Shown here: piece after piece, positions 1 through 8,925 of the stretch
How the letters are laid out: every line of letters begins with the position of its first letter
Numbering within the stretch: position 1 is the stretch's first letter
Source of the DNA: Stephanodiscus triporus
Lineage: Eukaryota > Bacillariophyta > Thalassiosirophyceae > Thalassiosirales > Thalassiosiraceae
Assembly: GCA_036939755.1 (NCBI GenBank)
Contig: JALLAZ010000937.1
Coordinates: forward strand, 1 to 11,186
Reading direction: 5' to 3'
Length of the DNA stretch: 11,186 nucleotides
Program-made: the position numbers and the translations under genes
Notes under the pieces: generated by a model
The model's input: only the letters and a program-made list of their open reading frames with translations
The model's database searches: none
Told to the model about the DNA's origin: nothing

Positions 1-71
1 TACCCCAGCGGGGTATGAGGTACGAAAAAAACGATGCCTGTGGACAGGCCCTAAGGTTCTCTCGCAGAGAG
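1..71. repeat. Three consecutive small perfect stem-loops
   Basis: Three short perfect inverted repeats follow one another. At 1-15 a 6-bp stem TACCCC/GGGGTA closes a 3-base loop. At 36-49 GCCTG/CAGGC pairs around TGGA, or GCCTGT/ACAGGC around GG. At 59-71 CTCTC/GAGAG pairs around GCA. They lie about 170-240 bases before the ATG of gene 1, so they are in its promoter or 5' UTR, or belong to the end of a feature cut off by the window edge. I looked for a tRNA fold and did not find an acceptor stem, D-arm and T-loop together. No function is assigned. Three such stems in 71 bases is notable, but each alone is short enough to occur by chance. Confidence 0.4.
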
Positions 72-243
72 GTTTAAGAGTCGTTAACGGCAAGGGGATC
101 CAACGTAGGAACTAAGTAGAAAAAATAAGAGAAAAGCTGGGGAGACGGAAGAGTTATTTTTTCTTCCCGTCCCATCTCGTGCAGGCTGGGGGAGAGCATA
201 AAAACGATAGGATGGGAGATGTGTGATTCATATATTCGGCAAC
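72..243 (+). other. Upstream region of gene 1 (promoter/5' UTR, undefined)
   Basis: I see no TATA box or recognisable core promoter element here. An in-frame TAG at 208-210 closes the reading frame upstream of gene 1, so the protein cannot extend further left without an undetected intron. A GTG at 223 is in frame but is not a credible eukaryotic start. The first in-frame ATG is at 244. Confidence 0.5.
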
Positions 244-3159
244 ATGGACACTTCACTCGTCACTGCAGATTTTGCTTCCTTTGAAGATGTCGTGTCCAGG
301 CTGATACTAGTACCTCGTGACGATGATTTATGCATAGGTGCTAAAGTAGGATCGCACGAAGTTCCAACGGTCATTAACGCTGCGTGCGAGGAAAAAGTCC
401 ACCCCGCCAATGAAGAGGCAGGGGACGATCCATCGGGAGATCCCACAGAGAGCTATGACTCGGGCGAAGCCGAAAAAAACGAGAATAATGATAAGTTTCA
501 ATGTCCAGAAGGACCCGATTCCAATTCACGAGAAGCCGACGGCGAAGAGGATTCTGCAACTGACATCCAGCCTCAAAATGAAGTCAATGAAGTCGACGAA
601 AAACACGACGCAGATGGGAGTATCGATGGATGGATAGGTACCGTCACAGTACCCCAACCAATAATTACGAATATGCAAGTGCCTGTAGGGTACGTTCTTG
701 TGAAGATAAGACATTCAAATGATGATGATAACAATGACATGCCCGAATTGGAGAGCATAGAATTTTCCGGGTTATTTTCCTTCCTGAGAGGAGCTGCCTT
801 TCCATTGTCACTAGTATTTGCCCCTCCATCTGAGAATTCGATGGACGAGAGCGGCAGCAAAGATGGCGCCTCATCGCCTACACAATCTTCCTCTGGCCCG
901 CTCGATGTCGAAGAGGAAGAAATGGATGAAGATGGTGATTCTGCAAAGACTGTGATAAACGAAATCCCACCACCGTTATCAACGCTTGTGTCTCGAGAAG
1001 ATGCTGCCAAGTACGCGAAGCTAGCTGCAACTGAGCTGCGTGGGCGACTTAGTAGATGGGGGTATCAAGCTGCTACGCTTGCAGCGGATGCGGCGACGCA
1101 GGTGAAGGAATTGAGAGACGAGAAACAGCGCAAGATGAGCGACGAAAAACAACACCGGAACATCGAAAACGTGTCCGAATTAAAGACAGTTGATGTTTCT
1201 CCTTTCACACAACCTGTCGTTGAGGAGAAGAAAGAGGATGGTTTGCCGGTTGATGCTGGTGGAAAGCCCCTTGATACCGAGTCAGGGGGAGTAATTGACA
1301 TAGCACCTACCACCAAGAATCCTGTGGAATCATGCTTCATCTTTATCCAAACATCATCAGGCTTTGAACTAATCCAAAATGAAACCCCGACTTCAATAAC
1401 AAACGAATCCGTCATTTCAGTACGGTTGACGAAAGATAGGGCATGTCCTGTCGGAAAAAATGGGTACACATTTCAGTGGTATCGATCAAATACTGATGGC
1501 GTAATAAAGGATGCGTCTATGTGTCCTTCGGATGGCGAAAACAATGACAAAGCACTGCCAGGCTGGTCCCTTCTTCGTGGTGCATGCTACGCTGCTTACC
1601 AACCGTCCGTGTCAGATTGTGGGCGACAACTTCTCTGCATCATCAAACACGAAGACATATTTTTTCGATGTTGCTATCTGCCATGCATTGTGGTACTGGA
1701 GCAAGCACTTCTTGACTCCGCCAAGAAAAATCTTCTTGGAGGCCTACGATCGATGTCTTTCGGAAATCTTCAAGGGTTGGATGGCCTTTCCCTCTTCCAT
1801 TTGAAGATTGATCTAGTTAGCAATGATGACTTCATCTCCAGCAGCTCCATATTCCTTGGTAAGGTGACCGGCGGCTCCGTAGACGAGTCCTACAATGAGA
1901 AGGAGCATATTACTCATTTCAGAGTAGAGGCAGATCCCGCTAAGCCAAGGCTTTTTGATTTGACGTGTTCTTCACATGGAAGACTGAGACTTGATGCCGC
2001 GAATCGGAAATCTCGAGAGTCGTTGCTTCTTGCTCTTGGCTTAGCTAACTTCAAAGGCAAGCTGTCATCTTTGACAAATGAAACAGCTCTATTCCCTTCA
2101 TGCGAATCAGAAGATACAATTCACGCAGAGAATGAGCTCTTACCACCCGATAAACATTCACTATTTGAAGCGAGGCTCGATGAAATGAATCGCCTTTTGC
2201 AGTCGAAGGATTTTGCTATAACCAAGCTTCAGCAGGCATGGTTGGATGCTGATGCAAGGAACAAAAAAATAGAAATAGAGTTAGAGTCTTGTCGGGATGC
2301 CGAACGCCATCTGAAATCTGCGCTACAGAAATCGGACTCACAAGCTTCTGTACATGCGTGTACAATCGATAACTTGAACAAAGCTCAAACAGAACTAGTG
2401 GTAGTACACGAGAGAACCGTTAAGGCACTCAAAAATGAAAAGGCAGTGCTTCAAGCAGCAATCGATGCAAGAGACGGACAAATTGCCGGACTCACAACTC
2501 AATTATCGGAGCTGGTAAAGCGATCATCACTACAAGCCGAACAGATTTCAATTACTGAGAACCTGAAAATTAATTTGGCCAAAGCCCAGGAAAGGTATTC
2601 ATCAGCCGAAAGAATCATTGCAAGTATGAAAGACAAAGAAACTGAGCTGAATCTAGCGCTAGCTGCTGCAAGGGAAAACTGCAGCAAAATTGAATCCGAT
2701 TATAGATCGCTAAAAACGACTGCATCCAAATGCGAATCTGATTACAAAAAACTAAAGATGGAGCGAAATAGTCTTAGGCAAAGGGCAGAGGGATTGTCAA
2801 AAGAAATGCTGCGTATGAACAAGAACAAATCAGAATCAGTTGAAAATGAGAAGCTGAAGACATCGATTGATGAGCTCGGGCGCGAGAACAACTATTTGTT
2901 GGAGCAGATAGAAGTTATAAAATCAGAAAGAAGGGATGCGTTTGAGAAATTGCAGGCAACATACATGGCGCATGAGCAGTCTGTCAGATTCCAGCGATCT
3001 CCATCTACCGAGGTGACCAATGGCTCATGTGCGTTGGAGCACCGTATCAGTGAATTAGAAACTGTAATAGCATCAATGAGCGAATATTTGAGTGCCAAAG
3101 ATATGCAGATTGAAACACTGAAGCAAGTAAACGAGGCTATTCTGAATGATCACCGATAG
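244..3159 (+). CDS. AIR9-like (A9) Ig-domain and coiled-coil protein, probably cytoskeletal
   Basis: This 971-residue protein is encoded in one uninterrupted exon. The start is the ATG at 244, which has A at -3 and G at +4; an in-frame TAG at 208 lies upstream. Visible domains: an acidic N-terminal part (about 50-125); a compact segment with GWIGTV near 129 and LFSFLRGAAFPLSLVF at 177-192, vaguely PDZ-like; a helical element RLSRWGYQAATLAADAA near 268-284; then an Ig-type A9 module as in AIR9, with FQWYRS at 410-415, GWSLLRGA at 440-447 and AYQPSVSDCGRQLLC to 465. A PH-like segment follows (about 540-606: HFRVEADPAKPRLFDL, then RESLLLALGLANFKGK). From about 640 to the end is near-continuous coiled coil rich in E, K, L and Q. 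AIR9 proteins bind microtubules in plants and trypanosomatids, so a cytoskeletal scaffold or tether role is inferred. There is no signal peptide, membrane segment or enzyme motif. The A9 assignment is from motif pattern, with moderate certainty; the N-terminal segment is unrecognised. Confidence 0.85.
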   Translation: MDTSLVTADFASFEDVVSRLILVPRDDDLCIGAKVGSHEVPTVINAACEEKVHPANEEAGDDPSGDPTESYDSGEAEKNENNDKFQCPEGPDSNSREADGEEDSATDIQPQNEVNEVDEKHDADGSIDGWIGTVTVPQPIITNMQVPVGYVLVKIRHSNDDDNNDMPELESIEFSGLFSFLRGAAFPLSLVFAPPSENSMDESGSKDGASSPTQSSSGPLDVEEEEMDEDGDSAKTVINEIPPPLSTLVSREDAAKYAKLAATELRGRLSRWGYQAATLAADAATQVKELRDEKQRKMSDEKQHRNIENVSELKTVDVSPFTQPVVEEKKEDGLPVDAGGKPLDTESGGVIDIAPTTKNPVESCFIFIQTSSGFELIQNETPTSITNESVISVRLTKDRACPVGKNGYTFQWYRSNTDGVIKDASMCPSDGENNDKALPGWSLLRGACYAAYQPSVSDCGRQLLCIIKHEDIFFRCCYLPCIVVLEQALLDSAKKNLLGGLRSMSFGNLQGLDGLSLFHLKIDLVSNDDFISSSSIFLGKVTGGSVDESYNEKEHITHFRVEADPAKPRLFDLTCSSHGRLRLDAANRKSRESLLLALGLANFKGKLSSLTNETALFPSCESEDTIHAENELLPPDKHSLFEARLDEMNRLLQSKDFAITKLQQAWLDADARNKKIEIELESCRDAERHLKSALQKSDSQASVHACTIDNLNKAQTELVVVHERTVKALKNEKAVLQAAIDARDGQIAGLTTQLSELVKRSSLQAEQISITENLKINLAKAQERYSSAERIIASMKDKETELNLALAAARENCSKIESDYRSLKTTASKCESDYKKLKMERNSLRQRAEGLSKEMLRMNKNKSESVENEKLKTSIDELGRENNYLLEQIEVIKSERRDAFEKLQATYMAHEQSVRFQRSPSTEVTNGSCALEHRISELETVIASMSEYLSAKDMQIETLKQVNEAILNDHR

Positions 3160-3826
3160 TATTAAAGAAATTAATTCACAAAGTTCCTGGGACTATTGCT
3201 GTGCAATCTGAATGTGGAGGCAGATCAAGTATGCGCTTCCTATTTCTCCTTGTATGTCATACACTACATCTTTGTTTTTTATTCTCTTGCTATTCTGCCC
3301 CTCGATTTGATTGTATTGTTTGACATAATTGATGCGTGCTCTCTGTGGATTGCTCTCTTGCTCTCGAAGCAACTCACAAGTCTCTCTTTCCTCTCACTCC
3401 ACGCGGTGCCTCCTACTTTAGCCTCCTCCAGTATCCTAGCATCCAACCTCTGATGTCCTGTTTTCTTTATCTGATTTGTTTTCCAGTTGTACGATGGAAC
3501 GCTATGAACTGCTCATCAAAATCTTGTGCCATGAATAATGTGGCTCGACGCACAAATAGCACCTTGCCCTCTATTACTGATGCATGGTCGCGACCTTAGA
3601 GCCGCCATCCATCAAAGGCTTCACATCTGTCACAGAAAATGATGCATAATCCATTTCCAAAATGGTATTAATTCTACCTCCAATCACCCCTCTGTAGCTG
3701 AGTTATTAATCCGCCAAGGAAATCAGTTGATAGATAACAATGTTGCCCTTCGGGGTGATCCGCTGAACCGGTGGCGCATAAGTTATTCTCGTACCTACTA
3801 CTAGCAACGGTTTTGGTCATCGCGTA
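3160..3826. other. Convergent intergenic region between gene 1 and the kinase gene
   Basis: These 667 bases contain the 3' ends of both convergent genes. The plus strand is strongly pyrimidine-rich from about 3230 to 3440. Plus-strand open frames here give low-complexity, leucine-rich peptides that do not look like genes. On the minus strand three consecutive open stretches (3702-3574, 3595-3467, 3512-3279) give more protein-like peptides but are in different frames, and the last has no early ATG. They may be kinase 3' UTR, a small spliced gene, or chance. I found no transposon ends or RNA gene. Confidence 0.5.
3278..3283 (-). terminator. Possible poly(A) signal AATAAA for a minus-strand transcript
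   Basis: On the minus strand AATAAA occurs at 3283-3278, overlapping the stop codon (GAA TAA A) of the last minus-strand open frame. It is the first canonical AATAAA I find downstream of the kinase stop codon, about 545 bases away. It could end a long kinase 3' UTR or a separate small transcript. Algal and stramenopile genes do not depend strictly on this hexamer, so the call is weak. Confidence 0.25.
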
Positions 3827-6800
3827 TCACCCCTGATTGTACCTGATATCGTCCTCTGTTAGCTCCAGGCTTGATTTTATCCAGGGATGGCTCAAAGCTT
3901 CAGCAGCGGATGGTCTTCCATCTGGATCAATTGTCAACAACTTGCTAACAAAGTCAACAAACAGTGCGCGATTTTTATCCTGAAAAGTTTGGAACAAAGA
4001 AGAAAGGCGTTTCATTAATCATCCAATATAAAACTCAGCGGTGATATTACCATATTTACTCACATCATCTGAAAGATGAGGTTGGTCCATCAAGTCCTCA
4101 TTAAAGCCAAGCCTTGCAGCAATTGTGGTCATTTTCGGTTGGTATACACGGAAGAGAGTTTTCTCAGTATCATCATCTGAGCTACCATGTGAACTTTCTT
4201 CTTCTTTATCATCTGGTGATATCTTTTCATAGATCAAACCACTATCAGTGAAAATGCGATGGCTATTGCGGCCATTGGCAATCACATGCCGGGGAAAAGG
4301 GCCACAGATTGCTTCGATTCGACTGAGCATGGATACCTCTGAGTCGTTTTGAAAAGTAACCTCATTGGTGTACATTTCAGCGACGACACACCCCAGGGAC
4401 CAGATGTCAATTTTTCCATCATACGGGAGACCAAGTATTACTTCTGGCGCTCGATAGCTACGACTTTGGATGTAGGAGCTTTGCCGATCACTAACAAAGC
4501 TACTGGACCCGAAGTCGATAATTTTTATCAACGCCCTTGAGTATGAGCACAACAAGATATTTTCTGGCTTGATATCACAGTGCATCAACCCTAACTCATG
4601 CACGAATTTCAAGGCTATGAGGCATTGTCTAGTTATGTGTGACAGCCGCAGTCTCGTGAAATACAAAGACCCTCTACTCTCGAGTATGCTCTTTCCAAAT
4701 TCATATAAATTTTGCCGCAATAGCTCGGTCACAATGACAAGATGCTCGCGATGGTAGAAAAAAGATTTCATTTCCACAATGTAATTCTCCTTCACTCTGC
4801 CCGTGTCCTTTAGCAATTGTAGGATCTTAATCTCATCCAAGGATTGGTCAAAGTAATCCTTCGTATTTTTTATCACCTTGAGGCAAACCTCATCTTGGTA
4901 GCCATCCTCATCTTCTTTGGAGCTGAGGTCGATGCATCGATATGCGGTGCTGAAGGCGGCACTACCAAGCTCACTCTGGACCAAATAGTTGTTTGCAAAG
5001 ACAGATCCGGGTTTTAGCACTAGATCTTTTGTTGGCTCAAAACCTGTCTTTTGTGATTTGGTTATGATGGGCAGATAAAAACATTCCATCTCGCCAGCAA
5101 TGCCCTTGCCAGAAGGGTAAATCCCTGGAAAATCTGGGACAGATTCACGTATATCTCCGTTCTCCTGACTTTTGATTTGCGATTCCACACCATCGTTCTT
5201 ATTTGACTTGGAAGCGTTGTTACTGCGCTTGGCCTCTAATTTGTATCGTGTTTCGTCAAGATCTAAAATCAATTCGGCCTCTTCCAAATCACGTTCAAAG
5301 TTCTTGTCACTTGATCCATCGCGCACGTGTTTCGCTGATGTTCGTTCCAACGAAGACACCAACTTTTCAAATGCATATTCTACGCCCTTGAGTTCAGAGT
5401 TGGTGAGTCTATGCACTACGTAGCCCGGCTCATCGGGGTCATCATCGTCCCACTTGAGATTAATCTTGTTAAGGATGAGTTGAGTACTCAAAAGATTATC
5501 TTTCCGATGATCAAATGCATCAATACCAGCAGGAAGGAGATGGGAGCACAGCTTCATCATAAGAACTTTCGACTTTCCGTTGACACCTTCACTTGATAAC
5601 TCCTCACTCAAAGATTGTTTTTTCGATTCTCCATGGGACACTCCGTCAAGGAGATTATCGCTAAAAGCACTCCGTGAGTCCTCATCCTTTCTACTGTTTG
5701 GAACAGACACCGAAGGTGATTCTGTTCGCGACGTCATTCTCTTCATTTTTGTCTGGTTTACATTATCTCCATTATCGTCCGACAACGAATAACCATCAAG
5801 GACGACTCCCGTGGTCCCGCCGGGCCGTTGGCTCCACGGACCCAAGGCACAGGACTTTCCCTCATTGCCCCCATTGCTAGCTTCTTCGGCGGATTCCTCG
5901 TGATATTCAGACAGTCTTTCGTTCATAGTACGTGGTGGCAGCTGCTCTTCATGATGTATTTCGATATCATCCTCGATGTTGCCTGCGTCAGGCCGGTCAA
6001 CTGATGTGACAGAGGATCCATCAAAGATAGAGGATCGCGATAGCTGCTCTCTCAGAGCTCGATGTTTGTCCTCGGCATGCTTGCTGAGTTGACCTGAAGA
6101 CAAGCCAAACTTGGCCTCGGCGTGAATGCTCAACGATACATTGCTGCGATCGAAGTCATCATCGTATTTCTCTGCCTTGTGGTCTGACTCTGACTCATCA
6201 TTTTGAGCGCTGTTGTGAAACGAATGCATATTTTTTTGAAGCGGCATCATCGTCGTATTCTTCCCACGATTTGCCGCAATATTTGATGCCCCCTCTTCAA
6301 TATCCACTCCTCCAAGCATGTCATTGAGGTAGTATTTCATTTTGCCAATATCAAGAGTGACCTGATCTTTGCTTGTTTCTTCCATCTCTTCGTCAACTTC
6401 ATCAAAATCATCATCATTCATATTCGTGGCGTCATCGTGGACCAACGGAGGTCGCGCCGAAGCACTCAAGATGTAATCCATCGCGGCTGCGGCGGTTATG
6501 ACTGGACGTTGACGTGTTTGTGTGGTGGGACCGGATGGGTAGGACGATTGAGTGCGCGGCGGCGGAGGGCGGTAGACCCGTCCTTGCTGTTGCTGTTGTT
6601 GCTGTTGAATGGTATTGCTGCTATTGAATTGCAAGTTCTCGACACTTTTACTCATGTTGAGCTCGCTGCTGTTACTCATAGACATATTCGAATCAGTACC
6701 GACTCCATCTGACTTGTTCGTTATAGGTGGAGGTGGGTTATGACGCGCTGACAGTGGAACATACAATTGAGGGACTGGAATAGGAGGAGGAAGAGAAGGA

Positions 6801-8536
6801 AAAGGAGCAGCCTTTCGGAGGGATTGCTGTTCAGTCCCACTGGTTCTGTGTTGTGGTGGTGGCATTCTAAATTTCTGTTTATAATCACTGCCTCCCTTTT
6901 CAAATTCTGCCGAGTCCAAACTCATCCGAAGATAATTGATACCATCAATTAGCGTGTCAACCTCTTCCCGTTCTCGAGCCTCGTTCGCGGCCTTACTTAG
7001 CAAATCAATTCCATCCGTGTAGAGATAACGAATGGCCTCATCTGAAAAGCGTCTTGGCATCTTTTTTGACTGATCGGGTTCTTGATGATGATCCTGCATG
7101 TCGTGTTGAGATTGCTTGCCCTGGTTAAGTGGAAGGGGTTGATTTTGATGATCCTGCTGTTGGTGGTTCGAGTTCGGGTTCCGACCGCTATTAGTTTTGA
7201 ACGGTAGCTGCAATATTCCCCCCACCCCCTCTCCGCCACCATCACCAGCAGCGCCTGGTCCAGGATGCCCTTGTTGTCCAAAGAGCGACGACGCTCGTCC
7301 AGCCGCCCCACCACCCGCGTGAAGAAACTGCATAAGCTGCTGAGGCGGCAGGCGGTGTGACGGCCGTTGTGGCGCCGACGAGGGACATAACTTCATCTGA
7401 TGGTACTGTTTGTCTTTGCTTGTCTTGCCCTGGATGGGAGAGCCATACCGCCGATGCTGCTGCTGGTGACTTTGCTTCGACACCGGAGGAATGCGTCTCG
7501 GGGGGGATTCATCGTCATCAAAATGATCCGTTACCGGTTCCTCGTCGGATTCTATGGGATCTGGCTCATCGTCGGATTGTATAGGATCCATGGTAACAAG
7601 GGGATAATCGTCATCGTCGCTATCGTCGTTGGTTACACCATCGATAGAATCTTCTTCTCGAGACAACGATCCGGTAGCGGGACCGCTCTTGCTACTTGCA
7701 TGTAAATCGGATTTCTCCTTCCCCCCTCTACCCTTCTTACTATTATCGCCTCCCCTTTTTTGCTGATGGATTGAGTGGATTGACGAGGAAGACGAGTTCA
7801 ACAAAAAAGAGCTGTCGCCACTTTCACTCCTACTAGTTTTGAAAGAGTGCGATGGGGAAGGTTGTCCCGATAAAGTTGCTGCGATCGTATCGCCACGATG
7901 TGGCAGCTTCGTCAACCTCGAACGAGATTTTCGCGCTAACTTCTCAGTCGACGCCATCTTCATTGGCAATTCAACCTCGGGGGGGTCAATTCCCTTTTTG
8001 CTGCTTCTAAGCGACGTGCTTCCACCGCTTTCACCTCCACCGTGCTTCTTCGCGTTCATGCTGCCTCCGCCACCTCCTCCTTCTCCTCCTCGCCTGATAC
8101 CGCCGCCGCCGTCACCAGCACCACCACTACTGGCCCCTGCAACCCGTTCGTGATTAGAACCGCCCCCACTATTTTTTTCCGACGAATCGGCCAATCCTGG
8201 AAAGGTGGGCACGTGGTAGTGAAAATTCTGGGGTCCGCCATCGGTAAAATTCCCGCCCAATCCCAATCCTTGGCTACCCCTCCCTCTATTCGCCGCGAGG
8301 GCAGCAGACGACGATGTTGACATCACAGTGATGGATTCCTTGGAGTGTGACCTCCTCCGAGGCGATACGAGTGCGGCGATATCGGCGGCGGCGGCGTCCC
8401 TCGCCGACGTGGGGAGACCTTCGGGGGCTGATGCCACCTCCCTCCTTGCCTCGGCGTTGGCGTGGGCTATAGTGCTGCTGTCCCCGGGGGATCCGGGCGA
8501 TGAAACTGGGGAGGCAACCTTCGTCGGTTCAGCCAT
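3827..8536 (-). CDS. DYRK-family dual-specificity kinase, plant-type (DYRKP) subgroup, two exons
   Basis: Predicted protein kinase of 1541 residues. Exon 1 is 8536-4064 (1491 codons) and exon 2 is 3979-3827 (50 codons plus TGA), joined in phase 0. The ATG at 8536 has G at -3 and +4. The kinase domain spans about 1184-1525: glycine loop LGSAAFSTA, Lys1220 in CLKVIKN, the signature KDYFDQSLDEIK, catalytic loop HCDIKPEN (1319-1326, Asp1321), DFG at 1341-1343, activation loop YIQSRSYRAPE (Tyr1355 matches the DYRK autophosphorylated Tyr), IDIWSLGC, and on exon 2 GRPSAAEALSHPWI. SAAFS, FDQSLDEIK and the preceding KSQKTGFE (1160-1167) are features I associate with DYRKP kinases of plants and green algae, where loss of a DYRKP alters starch and oil reserves. 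The first ~1180 residues are mostly low-complexity (Ser, Gly, Gln, acidic runs), with helical segments near 493-545 and 987-1064. In the DFG region Ser replaces the usual DYRK Cys (DFGSSSF), and the first Tyr of the Y-x-Y pair is Ser. All catalytic residues are present, so it should be active. It shares a divergent promoter with the gene at 9000. Confidence 0.88.
3980..4063 (-). other. 84-nt GT-AG intron in the kinase gene
   Basis: On the minus strand the donor is GAT|GTGAGT starting at 4063 and the acceptor is AACTTTTCAG|GAT ending at 3980, with a pyrimidine-rich stretch and a possible branch site (TTAATGA) before it. Removal joins ...HLSDD to DKNRALFVDFVSKLL..., restoring the final kinase subdomain in frame. 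The intron is a multiple of three but contains an in-frame TGA at 4021-4019. Retention would therefore add 14 residues after SDD and end the protein before subdomain XI. Without splicing the conserved GRPSAAEAL...HPWI segment is lost, which is the main evidence that it is real. Confidence 0.88.
6584..6607 (-). repeat. Polyglutamine tract (8 Gln) in the kinase N-terminal region
   Basis: Eight consecutive Gln codons, a mix of CAA and CAG, encode residues 644-651 of the kinase protein between an Asn/Ser-rich and a Pro-rich stretch. The mixed codons argue against a freshly expanded pure triplet repeat, but length variation between strains is possible. Confidence 0.8.
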
Positions 8537-8568
8537 ATCTTCTTTAGAGGGCAGGTGGCTAGTGGCTA

Positions 8569-8579
8569 GGTATGGTAGG
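8569..8579 (-). promoter_or_regulatory. CCTACCATACC motif ahead of the kinase gene
   Basis: On the minus strand this reads CCTACCATACC, 33 bases before the kinase ATG. An identical 11-mer, in the same orientation relative to its gene, lies before the gene at 9000. It may be a transcription-factor site or a 5' UTR element; its identity is unknown. Confidence 0.4.
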
Positions 8580-8736
8580 CGTTTCGACTTGGGATAGGTT
8601 TGGATGCACCGAACACAATAGACAAAAATATGCTTGCACGCAACAAGTATCTACCTCATTTTGGAAAAGTCGCGGAAGAGGGCCGGACGAGGCGGGGCGA
8701 GGTTGCTCTCGTATTGATTAATCTTTCTCTCTTTCG

Positions 8737-8739
8737 CAG
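8737..8739 (+). other. Candidate 3' splice acceptor (5' UTR intron of the gene at 9000)
   Basis: The sequence before this CAG looks like a textbook acceptor: a branch-like TTGATTAAT (8714-8722), then a pyrimidine run (CTTTCTCTCTTTCG), then CAG|G. Donor-like AG|GTATGG (intron from 8570) or AG|GTTTGG (from 8598) exist upstream and would give introns of 170 or 142 bases. Splicing would remove several upstream ATGs. The donors are only moderate, and the transcript start is unknown, so this remains a candidate. Confidence 0.25.
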
Positions 8740-8878
8740 GGTGTATTTTGAAGTCGACCATAGAGTAACGTTCGTAGTTGCCCAACAACTAACCCAACAA
8801 ATCCCACCAGGAAAGCCCCTTCGGATTCATGTTGTTGTCACCGACGCCTGTTGGTACATGAGTATCTACTTAAGTGTA

Positions 8879-8897
8879 CATACTCTCGTAGAGTATG
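8879..8897. repeat. 8-bp stem-loop CATACTCT/AGAGTATG
   Basis: A perfect 8-bp inverted repeat closes a 3-base loop (CGT). It overlaps the left arm of the larger inverted repeat at 8882-8925, so as RNA or cruciform DNA the two structures could not form together. Confidence 0.6.
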
Positions 8898-8925
8898 GTA
8901 TGTACATACCATACGATGCGAGAGT
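8882..8925. repeat. 44-nt inverted repeat with a 22-bp perfect palindrome core
   Basis: The core at 8893-8914 is a perfect 22-bp palindrome with half-site GTATGGTATGT, centred between 8903 and 8904. Outside it, ACTCTCG (8882-8888) pairs with CGAGAGT (8919-8925); of the four bases between on each side, two can pair (T-G, A-T) and two form a tandem G-A mismatch. The element lies about 75-120 bases before the ATG at 9000. It could bind a dimeric regulator or fold in the 5' UTR. I do not recognise the site. Confidence 0.75.

Noticed and set aside
223..243. GTG at 223 as the start of gene 1
   Set aside because: A eukaryotic gene would not normally start at GTG, and an ATG in good Kozak context is in frame at 244. 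The same reasoning moves the start of the third gene from GTG 8994 to ATG 9000.
3196..3599. Two overlapping plus-strand frames in the convergent intergenic region
   Set aside because: The peptides are Leu/Ser/Cys-rich products of a pyrimidine-rich strand and show no recognisable domain.
7165..7185. T-loop-like GGTTCGAGTTC sequence
   Set aside because: It is inside the kinase coding sequence, with no acceptor stem or anticodon arm around it, so it is not a tRNA.
7839..8320. Plus-strand proline- and alanine-rich frames opposite the kinase N-terminus
   Set aside because: They are antisense shadows of the Gly/Ser-rich low-complexity coding sequence of the kinase.
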